Shown here in pieces: positions 1-6,206 of a stretch of DNA of 22,231 nucleotides (the first letter of the stretch is position 1; each line of letters begins with the position of its first letter). The notes beneath the pieces are model-generated. The model was not told the DNA's origin. It saw nothing but the letters and a program-made list of their open reading frames with translations, and ran no database searches. Both the position numbers and the translations under genes were made by a program. Origin of the DNA: CAZPEV01 sp964585635. Its GTDB lineage: Bacteria > Zixibacteria > MSB-5A5 > GN15 > JAAZOE01. The stretch spans positions 1 through 22,231 of the forward strand of contig CAZPEV010000037.1 of assembly GCA_964585635.1 (NCBI GenBank). Reading direction: 5' to 3'.

Positions 1-94
1 CTCTCTTTTTGCCCTCCAAAATCCAAATCTACACAAAAGAATTTACACTACCCGCAAAGATTCTTCTCCCGGCAACTCCTATGTCGAGCCCGGT

Positions 95-1096
95 TTACTG
101 CTTTTTCAAGATGGTCACTTCACCGGCGTTGAACGGATGCAGGCCTTGAGGGGTATCGAGGATCAGATTGCCGTCATCATCGATATCCACCGCCGTACCG
201 ATGACGGTCCGGCCCCGCATGTCCAGGCTGACCCGTTTCCCGATCAGCGCGGCGTAATGCAGGATTCGTTTGCGCAACGGCTTGAGTCCCGATTTCTGAA
301 ATCGATGGTAATCATGCTCGAACGCAATCAAGAACCGTTGTAGAAACTCGATTCGATGCACCGACTCTTTCATCTCGGCCCGCAGCGAGGTGGCGGTCCG
401 GGCAATCTCCGGTGGAAAATCCCGGCGATGGTGGTTGACGTTGATCCCGACCCCGATGATAACATAATGTACCCTACCCACCTCCGCCGACAACTCGGTC
501 AAAATCCCCGCCGCCTTGCGGCCGTTGATCAGACAATCGTTGGGCCATTTGATCTGGATGTCCATCGAATCATAGGCGGCGATGGTATCGGCCAGCGCCA
601 GCGCGGTCATGACGGAGAGCCCCGGTGCTTTGGTCGGATCGATAGCCGGGTACAGGATAAACGACAGGTAGATGCCGGCTTGGGGAAGCGAAAACCAGCG
701 CCTTCCCAGCCGGCCTCGACCCTGCGTCTGCGATTCGGCGACGACGATTGTCCCCTCGGGTGCGCCGACCTGGGCCAGTTGCGTGGCCACGGCGTTGGTG
801 GACTGCACCGATTTATAGGCATAGACCGTCTTGCCGATCATGGTGGTCTTGAGTTGATGAGTGATTTCGGCCGCCAGGAGCAGATCGGGGGCGGCCACAA
901 AGGCATAGGCGCCGGTCCGATCGGCGGAAATTTCGTATCCGCTTTGCCGTAACAGGTCCACGACAAAGACGATGTCCGATTTTTCGCATCTATGGGCGCG
1001 GGCCAAAGCCTCAACCGAATGGAAGCGGTTCGGGCGGCGGCGAATGGCTGCCAAAACCTGGTCGGACAGCGTATTGGGCGTCTCATTAATCATCAT
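95..1096 (-). CDS. birA: Biotin--[acetyl-CoA-carboxylase] ligase with N-terminal helix-turn-helix domain
   Basis: Activates biotin to biotinyl-AMP and attaches it to the lysine of biotin carboxyl carrier proteins in the cytoplasm. Residues 1-65 look like a winged helix-turn-helix. The catalytic domain follows, with the biotin/ATP loop GRGRLGR at 126-132 and KWPND at 183-187, then the GVGINVN strand near 215-221. The last 50 residues fit the small SH3-like C-terminal domain. At 333 residues the protein is the usual length for a bifunctional BirA. The start is the first of two tandem ATG codons (1096 or 1093), inside the end of nadC, so translation is probably coupled. The HTH suggests it may also repress biotin genes, which is known for the family but not shown here, as no biotin operon lies in the window. 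Confidence 0.95.
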   Translation of the reverse strand: MMINETPNTLSDQVLAAIRRRPNRFHSVEALARAHRCEKSDIVFVVDLLRQSGYEISADRTGAYAFVAAPDLLLAAEITHQLKTTMIGKTVYAYKSVQSTNAVATQLAQVGAPEGTIVVAESQTQGRGRLGRRWFSLPQAGIYLSFILYPAIDPTKAPGLSVMTALALADTIAAYDSMDIQIKWPNDCLINGRKAAGILTELSAEVGRVHYVIIGVGINVNHHRRDFPPEIARTATSLRAEMKESVHRIEFLQRFLIAFEHDYHRFQKSGLKPLRKRILHYAALIGKRVSLDMRGRTVIGTAVDIDDDGNLILDTPQGLHPFNAGEVTILKKQ

Positions 1097-1982
1097 CGAG
1101 CAGCCTGAGTGAAAAATCGACCGCCGGAGCCGAATGGGTCAACGCCCCCACCGAAATATAGTCGACGCCGCTTTGGGCCACCTGACGTACATTGGCCAGC
1201 GTTACATTGCCCGAGGCCTCGAGCTTAACCATGGCTCCCGCGGGATGCGCCCGCGCCACCCGGACCATCTCCGCCAGTCCCTCGGGTGACCTGTTGTCCA
1301 GAAGAATGCGGGTAACCCCACAGTCGAGGGCTTCGGTCAACTGATCGACGCTTTCCACTTCCACTTCAATCTCGATGTCCGTTGGCTCGGTATGGAATAT
1401 TTTGAGAAACTTCTCCGAGACCAGGAAATCACGCACCCGCTTCACCGCCGCCGAAACCGAACCGGCGGCGGCGATATGATTATCCTTGACCAAGACCATG
1501 TCGTACAAGCCGTAGCGATGGTTCTCGCCGCCCCCCGTGGCCACCGCGTATTTCTCGATATAGCGCAAGCCGGGTGTCGTCTTGCGCGTATCCAGGATCT
1601 TGACCCGGTCGGTACCTGCCGCCGCAACCATCCTGTTCGTCAGGGTGGCGATCCCCGACAGACGCATCAAAAAATTCAGGGCGGTCCGTTCGCCGATCAG
1701 AATTGAGCGCACGCGCCCCATCACCAACGCTACCCGGTCACCGGGATGAAAGGGGTCTCCGTCCTTGATCAGGGCCTTGAAGTCCAACTCGGGATCAACC
1801 TTGAGAAAGGTGTATTCGCACAATGGCAGGCCGCAGGCAATCCCCTCCGACTTGGCGACGATTTCCCCCACGCCGGTCAGGTCATCATCGACAATCGCCA
1901 GGCTGGTTATGTCGCCGGCGCCAACGTCTTCTATCAGGGCGGCTGTGACCTGCTGCTGCAATATCTTTTCGCGACTCGGCAT
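1086..1982 (-). CDS. nadC: Nicotinate-nucleotide diphosphorylase (carboxylating), quinolinate phosphoribosyltransferase
   Basis: Converts quinolinate and PRPP to nicotinate mononucleotide, CO2 and pyrophosphate in de novo NAD synthesis. Family signatures are clear: RTALNFLMRLSGIAT near residues 99-113, DTRKTTPGLR at 131-140, GGGENHRYGL at 150-159 and KDNH at 166-169. The ATG at 1982 gives 298 residues, close to the family norm. The reading frame stays open upstream to 2288, but that extra part is low-complexity and arginine-rich, does not resemble NadC, and overlaps the divergent gene at 2095, so I reject the longer start. The stop overlaps birA by 11 bases. The order nadC-birA is common in bacteria. 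Confidence 0.95.
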   Translation of the reverse strand: MPSREKILQQQVTAALIEDVGAGDITSLAIVDDDLTGVGEIVAKSEGIACGLPLCEYTFLKVDPELDFKALIKDGDPFHPGDRVALVMGRVRSILIGERTALNFLMRLSGIATLTNRMVAAAGTDRVKILDTRKTTPGLRYIEKYAVATGGGENHRYGLYDMVLVKDNHIAAAGSVSAAVKRVRDFLVSEKFLKIFHTEPTDIEIEVEVESVDQLTEALDCGVTRILLDNRSPEGLAEMVRVARAHPAGAMVKLEASGNVTLANVRQVAQSGVDYISVGALTHSAPAVDFSLRLLDDD

Positions 1983-2001
1983 AGCCCAGGGATAGCGGTT
2001 T

Positions 2002-2018
2002 ATTATAGAATCTGTCAA
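2002..2018 (-). promoter_or_regulatory. Possible nadC-birA promoter elements
   Basis: On the minus strand a perfect TATAAT (2002-2007) lies 20 bases ahead of the nadC ATG. A perfect TTGACA (2013-2018) sits only 5 bases further upstream, so the two cannot form a normally spaced promoter. TATAAT may work with a poor -35 near 2025-2030. Position fits; spacing does not. Confidence 0.25.
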
Positions 2019-2045
2019 CGATAATCCGTGGCCCAGAAAATCACC

Positions 2046-2073
2046 TTGGCCGAGCGCCGTTTGAACGTATATT
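2046..2073 (+). promoter_or_regulatory. Candidate sigma-70 promoter for the reductoisomerase-nth-ferredoxin unit
   Basis: TTGGCC at 2046-2051 and TATATT at 2068-2073 are separated by 16 bases and sit just upstream of a GAGG ribosome binding site and the ATG at 2095. Read by eye only. Confidence 0.4.
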
Positions 2074-2094
2074 AGAAAGACCTGATGAGGTAAT

Positions 2095-3024
2095 ATGACC
2101 GGAAATGACCTGATTGCGGTGTTGGGATACGGCTCGCAGGGGAGAGCCATCGCGCTCAACCTGCGCGACAGCGGCCATGACGTGATTGCCGGCCTGCGGC
2201 CCGGCTCGGCCTCGCGGCGGAAAGCCGGGCGCGACCAGATTGCGGCGACCGATCTTCGCGGTGCCGCCCGGCGCGCGGACATAGTCATCGTTGCCCTCCC
2301 CGATCATTGCCACAAGGCGGTCCTCACGGCGCGCTTCTTTGCCTCACTGCAAAAATCACCCGCCCTGGTGTTTCTTCACGGATCGTCGGTTCACTTCGGT
2401 TTGGTCACCCCCCCCGGTCAGTTTTCGGTGCTGCTCCTGGCGCCGCATGCCCCGGGGAAAGCGGTGCGCCAAAATTTCCTGGCCCATAAGCCATATTCCG
2501 CCTTCTATGCCGTGCACCGGGGTTCGCCGAAGACCGACGGGCGGTTGCTGAGACGGCTGGCCGAAGGAATCGGTATCCCGCGCTCGCGCCTGATCAAGAC
2601 AACCTTTGCCGATGAGGCGATCGGCGACCTGTTCGGGGAACAGGCGGTGCTGTGCGGCGGCCTGGCAAGACTGGTGAAACTCGGATTTGAAACCCTGGTG
2701 GAGGCCGGACTGCCGCCGGAAAACGCCTACCTGGAAGTTGCTTACCAGCTCGACCTGATCATTGCCTTGATCAAGCAGCATGGGCTGGCCGGGATGTTCG
2801 ACCGCGTGTCGGCCCTGGCCCGCTATGGCGCGGCGGTCAATGGCCCGAAAATCGTCCCGGCCCGGGTGAAGCAGGCCATGGCGAAAGTTCTGGCCGACAT
2901 CGAATCGGGCCGCTTTATCCTTCAGGCCGACCGCGCCGGCGCCAGGATCGATCGCAAGCGGATGGCCGAGTTGACCAATCGGCTCTTCGACAAGGCCGCC
3001 GCCAAATTCAGCGACCATGACTGA
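2095..3024 (+). CDS. Ketol-acid reductoisomerase-like protein with altered active-site residues
   Basis: Clearly homologous to class I ketol-acid reductoisomerase (IlvC), which makes 2,3-dihydroxy-isovalerate in valine/isoleucine synthesis. The Rossmann motif GYGSQGRAIALNLRDSG is at residues 11-27 and the NADPH-type loop GLRPGSAS at 33-40. The knotted domain begins with DLFGEQAVLCGG at 178-189. Compared from memory with well-studied IlvC proteins, it keeps the HG motif (H95), metal ligands D178 and E182, E214 and S239. However, the catalytic Lys of APKGPG is His (H118 in APHAPG), the second C-terminal Glu of YFExxHE is Gln (Q218), and TAEYG reads LARYG. It is about 20-25 residues shorter than typical class I enzymes. 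No ilvB or ilvN is nearby. The RBS is GAGG before the ATG, and the end overlaps nth by 8 bases. The fold is certain; ketol-acid reductoisomerase activity is doubtful, and it may use another substrate. Confidence 0.8.
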   Translation: MTGNDLIAVLGYGSQGRAIALNLRDSGHDVIAGLRPGSASRRKAGRDQIAATDLRGAARRADIVIVALPDHCHKAVLTARFFASLQKSPALVFLHGSSVHFGLVTPPGQFSVLLLAPHAPGKAVRQNFLAHKPYSAFYAVHRGSPKTDGRLLRRLAEGIGIPRSRLIKTTFADEAIGDLFGEQAVLCGGLARLVKLGFETLVEAGLPPENAYLEVAYQLDLIIALIKQHGLAGMFDRVSALARYGAAVNGPKIVPARVKQAMAKVLADIESGRFILQADRAGARIDRKRMAELTNRLFDKAAAKFSDHD

Positions 3025-3673
3025 CAGCGTCACACTTCTCGATCGCAGGCGACGGGCGACACGCATCGTGACCCTCCTGAAAAAGGCCTATCCCCAGGCG
3101 GCCTGCTCGTTGCACTATACAACCGCTCACCAACTCTTGGTGGCGACGATCCTGTCGGCGCAGACCACCGATGAACAGGTCAACAAGATCACCCCGGCGC
3201 TGTTCAAGAAATACCGCACCATCGAGGATTTCGCCTCGGCCGACCTTCCCGTACTGGAGCAGGCCATCAGGTCGATCGGCCTGTACCGCCACAAGGCCAA
3301 GGCGATCAAAGGATCGTCGGTCATGCTGCGGCATCATTTCGGCGGTCGGATGCCCGACACCCTCGATGAGATCACCCGCTTGCCCGGTGTCGGCCGCAAG
3401 ACCGGGTCGGTGGTGCTGGGGACCTGGTTCGGCAAGGCCGAGGGGATTGTCGTCGACACCCACGTGCGCCGCATCGCCCGCCTGCTGGGATTGACCGATC
3501 ACCATGATCCGCCCAAAATCGAACACGACCTGATGACGGCCGTCGCCCGCAAGAATTGGATCATTCTAACCCATCTCCTGATCGACCATGGCCGCGCCGT
3601 CTGTGTGGCGCTCCGCCCGCGCTGCGGGATATGCGTCCTCAACCGGCTCTGTCCCTCGGCGCAGGTGGGATAG
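3017..3673 (+). CDS. nth: Endonuclease III, DNA glycosylase/AP lyase with 4Fe-4S cluster
   Basis: Base-excision repair enzyme that removes oxidised pyrimidines and cuts the abasic site. The helix-hairpin-helix LPGVGRKTG at residues 122-130 carries the catalytic Lys (K128), and VDTHV holds the catalytic Asp (D147). The C-terminal cluster-binding cysteines are C196, C203, C206 and C212, giving the exact C-x6-C-x2-C-x5-C pattern. The length of 218 residues is normal. The start ATG overlaps the stop region of the preceding reductoisomerase-like gene by 8 bases, and a ferredoxin gene starts 2 bases after its stop, so the three are probably co-translated. Confidence 0.95.
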   Translation: MTDSVTLLDRRRRATRIVTLLKKAYPQAACSLHYTTAHQLLVATILSAQTTDEQVNKITPALFKKYRTIEDFASADLPVLEQAIRSIGLYRHKAKAIKGSSVMLRHHFGGRMPDTLDEITRLPGVGRKTGSVVLGTWFGKAEGIVVDTHVRRIARLLGLTDHHDPPKIEHDLMTAVARKNWIILTHLLIDHGRAVCVALRPRCGICVLNRLCPSAQVG

Positions 3674-3675
3674 TC

Positions 3676-3969
3676 ATGCCGAAGGTGAAATTTTTGCCGT
3701 TCGGTATGGTGATAGAACTCCGACCTGGCGAGACCATCCTCGGCGCCGGCCGGCGGGCCGGCCTGCCGTTTGCCAACGGCTGCAGCGGGCACGGCCTCTG
3801 CGGCCGATGCCGCGTCCGGGTCAAGCGCGGCCTGCCTTCGCTCGACGCGCCCAATCCGCAGGAAAGGAAGGTCATGGCGAGCTATCACTATGGCCCCGGC
3901 GAACGCGCCGCCTGCCAGGTTATCCCCCATGGCGATATCACCGTCACCCTTGCGCATTCGACCAGATAA
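3676..3969 (+). CDS. Small 2Fe-2S ferredoxin, plant/RACo N-terminal type
   Basis: A 97-residue protein made of one 2Fe-2S ferredoxin domain. The cluster ligands are C36, C42 and C45 (C-x5-C-x2-C, in NGCSGHGLCGRC) with the fourth at C80 (AACQV). Upstream GETILGAGRRAGLPFANGC matches the entry loop seen in the N-terminal domain of corrinoid-activating (RACo/ASKHA) ferredoxins and in NqrF, so it is a low-potential electron carrier whose partner is unknown. The ATG at 3676 follows GCAGGTGGG. A longer in-frame reading from 3556 is possible but lies inside nth and adds unrelated residues. It sits 2 bases after nth. Confidence 0.85.
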   Translation: MPKVKFLPFGMVIELRPGETILGAGRRAGLPFANGCSGHGLCGRCRVRVKRGLPSLDAPNPQERKVMASYHYGPGERAACQVIPHGDITVTLAHSTR

Positions 3970-3974
3970 AAGAC

Positions 3975-4003
3975 TTGACAACCGGAGCCATGATGCCAAT
4001 AAT
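3975..4003 (+). promoter_or_regulatory. Strong sigma-70-like promoter ahead of the transporter
   Basis: A perfect TTGACA at 3975-3980, a 17-base spacer, and AATAAT at 3998-4003 (five of six matches). A transcript would start near 4010, directly before the hairpin at 4020-4034. Confidence 0.5.
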
Positions 4004-4019
4004 GGCCTCGACTGACCGG

Positions 4020-4043
4020 CCGACTGCTGGTCGGGATTTTTTT
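4020..4043 (+). terminator. Hairpin plus T7 run: terminator of the upstream unit or attenuator of the transporter
   Basis: CCGAC (4020-4024), loop TGCTG, GTCGG (4030-4034), then G-A and seven T residues (4037-4043). The layout is that of an intrinsic terminator. The stem is only 5 base pairs; an alternative pairing is GACC (4014-4017) with GGTC (4029-4032). It ends the ferredoxin unit, but it also lies just downstream of the promoter at 3975-4003. Confidence 0.5.
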
Positions 4044-4094
4044 ATGGCCGCCGCTGCGGCCGGCCTGGAAAGAAGATGAAGGTAGGCCCGGAAC

Positions 4095-5747
4095 ATGATT
4101 GATCTTCTGGCGCAAAATCAACTGCTGCTGCTGTTCGTCGTCATCGGACTGGGATACCTGATCGGCAACATCAACCTCTTCGGGTTCAAGTTGGGGGTGG
4201 CGGCGGTGCTGTTCGTCGGCATCGCCCTGGGCGCCATCGACAGCCGCCTGGCGTTGCCCGAATATATTTACATCATCGGGCTGGTGCTGTTTGTCTATGC
4301 CATCGGCCTGCAATCCGGCCCAGGGTTCTTTGCCTCGTTCCACAAGCGCGGCCTCCGCTTCAGCCTTTTGGCGATTGCCATCCTGACCGGCGGTGCGGTC
4401 GTGGCGATGATCCTGCGGAAGGTCATCGGCCTTTCCTCCCCGAGCATCGCCGGCCTGTTCTGCGGCGCCCTGACCAACACTCCGGCGCTGGCGGCCGTGG
4501 TCGAGACGGCCAAGAACCTTTCGGCCAACCTGCCGACCGATGTCCGCGAGCTGTATGTCAACAGCCCGGTGGTGACCTACGGCCTGGCCTACCCCTTCGG
4601 CGTCTTTGGCGTCATTCTGTGGCTTTTCGTCTTCAGCAAGATATTCAAGACGGATAACGTTGCCGAGGCTGCCGCGGTCCAGTCCGAGGCCGCCGCCGAG
4701 ACGATCCTCAGCCGCACCTACAAAATCACCAATCCGGCTGTGATCGGCAAGCGGGTCGGGGATGTTCTCAAGCTGATCGGGGACGCCGGTTTTGTCCTCA
4801 GCCGGATTCAGAAGGAAAATGCCACCGACGTCGTCATCTCGGATACCATCCTTGGCGATGGCGACCTGATCGTCGCCGTCGGCAACGCCGAGGCGATGGA
4901 GCGGGCCAAAATTCTCTTCGGCGAGCAGATGGCCGACCATATTCCGCAGGGACACGACGGCATCAGCTACCGACGGATTTTCGTCTCCAACAAGGCGGTC
5001 GTGGGTAAGACCATCCGGGAATTGCGGCTGCAAACCAACCTTCATGCCACCATCACCCGCCTGCGGCGCGGCGATGTTGATTTTGTTCCGACGCCTGACA
5101 CGATGCTGGAGATGGGTGACCGCATCCGGGTCGTCACGCCTATCAGCAACATGGAGCGCGTGACGAAATTCTTCGGCGATTCGGTGCGGTCGATTTCGGA
5201 GACCGATTACCTGTCGCTGTCGCTGGGGATCGTGCTGGGGGTACTTTTGGGGATGATCCCGATCCCGCTGCCGCACGGGTTGACGTTCAAGCTCGGCTTC
5301 GCCGGCGGGCCGCTGATCGCCGGGCTGATTCTGGGACGGCTGGCCAAAACCGGCCCGATCGTCTGGGAAATTCCGTACAATGCCAATCTGGTGCTGCGCC
5401 AGGTGGGGCTGGTCTTCTTTCTGGCGGCCATTGGCACCAAGGCCGGGGGAGGGCTTATAGCCACCATCCATACCGGCGGAGTGGCGCTGGTCGCCGCCGG
5501 CGCGGTGATCACCACCGCCGTCACGGTGACGACGATCCTGATCGGCCATAGATACCTGCGGCTGCCGATGGCGGCGATCATGGGAATCATGGCCGGGATG
5601 CAGACCCAGCCGGCGGTGCTGGCCTATGCCAATCAGCAGACCGAAAACGAACTGCCCAATATCTGGTATGCCACGGTTTATCCCGCCTCGATGGTGGCCA
5701 AGATTTTCCTCGCGCAGATCATTGTTTCTACCATCATGATGCTGTGA
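4095..5747 (+). CDS. AspT/YidE-YbjL family transporter with two RCK_C (TrkA-C) domains
   Basis: Integral membrane protein of the aspartate:alanine exchanger (AAE) family. The first membrane block covers residues about 8-180 and holds the signature GALTNTPALAA (124-134). Two cytoplasmic RCK_C domains follow, about 205-275 (ending GDGDLIVAVG) and 290-362 (ending MGDRIRVVTP). A second membrane block runs from about 372 to 550 and repeats the G-G-P-L-I-A-G-L-I-L-G motif at 404-414. The length of 550 residues fits the family. E. coli YidE and YbjL share this layout and have no firm substrate; AspT exchanges aspartate for alanine. The substrate here cannot be told. RCK_C domains suggest gating by a small ligand. 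The ATG follows GGTAGG. A promoter and hairpin lie at 3975-4043. Confidence 0.88.
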   Translation: MIDLLAQNQLLLLFVVIGLGYLIGNINLFGFKLGVAAVLFVGIALGAIDSRLALPEYIYIIGLVLFVYAIGLQSGPGFFASFHKRGLRFSLLAIAILTGGAVVAMILRKVIGLSSPSIAGLFCGALTNTPALAAVVETAKNLSANLPTDVRELYVNSPVVTYGLAYPFGVFGVILWLFVFSKIFKTDNVAEAAAVQSEAAAETILSRTYKITNPAVIGKRVGDVLKLIGDAGFVLSRIQKENATDVVISDTILGDGDLIVAVGNAEAMERAKILFGEQMADHIPQGHDGISYRRIFVSNKAVVGKTIRELRLQTNLHATITRLRRGDVDFVPTPDTMLEMGDRIRVVTPISNMERVTKFFGDSVRSISETDYLSLSLGIVLGVLLGMIPIPLPHGLTFKLGFAGGPLIAGLILGRLAKTGPIVWEIPYNANLVLRQVGLVFFLAAIGTKAGGGLIATIHTGGVALVAAGAVITTAVTVTTILIGHRYLRLPMAAIMGIMAGMQTQPAVLAYANQQTENELPNIWYATVYPASMVAKIFLAQIIVSTIMML

Positions 5748-6148
5748 GTGAAATAGCTCCCCGTCCAGTCATAGGAATGATGGGGCCGCAGCGATTGTAT
5801 CTCCTAATGGGCTATCCTCCTTGGGATTACGGCGGAATGGGTTCGTCCGTTCGTTTTCTGATGTTCACGCGGCTTCTCGTTGGATGGTTTGGAGTTAGGA
5901 CAATTATGAAAATGGCTGAGCGGCGAGGTACTGACGGAGGCCGGATGGTCGGAAATTGTCGGTTGTTTGCGGTCACAGGTATAGCCCTCGATATGTCTCT
6001 ACTAAAGGGGGCGGCGTCGCGATCACCATCGATTGTGTAGTGATTTTGGGCAGAAGCGGAGTAGGAATCTTGCTGGGCGGTGTCTCCTCTGCCCGGAGAT
6101 ACATCTCCCGGCCGATGTGGACATCGGCCGGGCACAGAACCTACTTGC
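5748..6148. other. Non-coding stretch between the transporter and the beta-helix gene
   Basis: About 400 bases with no convincing gene. A 98-codon frame from a GTG at 5744 and a 111-codon frame on the other strand show no recognisable domain and no good ribosome binding site. The only clear structure is the hairpin at 6107-6132. Confidence 0.5.
6107..6132. repeat. Perfect 12-bp inverted repeat
   Basis: CCCGGCCGATGT (6107-6118), GG, ACATCGGCCGGG (6121-6132). All 12 positions pair. No T-run follows on either strand, so it is not a standard terminator. It sits 16 bases before the -35 box at 6149. It may be an operator, or a remnant terminator for the transporter. Confidence 0.7.
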
Positions 6149-6176
6149 TTGACATCCTTCACGAACGTCGTATAAT
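6149..6176 (+). promoter_or_regulatory. Near-consensus sigma-70 promoter of the beta-helix gene
   Basis: Perfect TTGACA at 6149-6154 and perfect TATAAT at 6171-6176 with a 16-base spacer. The expected start site is near 6183, about 24 bases before the ATG at 6207. GGAG at 6199-6202 serves as ribosome binding site. Confidence 0.75.
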
Positions 6177-6206
6177 GGTAGTGAATCCAATAATCGACGG
6201 AGCGTC

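Noticed and set aside
1983..2288. N-terminal extension of nadC to 2288
   Set aside because: The added residues are low-complexity, do not match NadC and overlap the divergent reductoisomerase-like gene on the other strand.
4077..4103. 8-codon leader peptide overlapping the transporter start
   Set aside because: The short frame begins at ATG 4077 and overlaps the real ATG, but there is no run of regulatory codons and no strong ribosome binding site.
3888..5549. 553-codon frame on the minus strand opposite the transporter
   Set aside because: Rich in Asp, Arg, Gln and His with no domain, and it lies exactly opposite a clear membrane protein; a GC-driven shadow.
5744..6040. 98-codon frame starting GTG at the end of the transporter gene
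   Set aside because: No domain and no good ribosome binding site apart from overlap with the preceding stop; the composition is not convincing.
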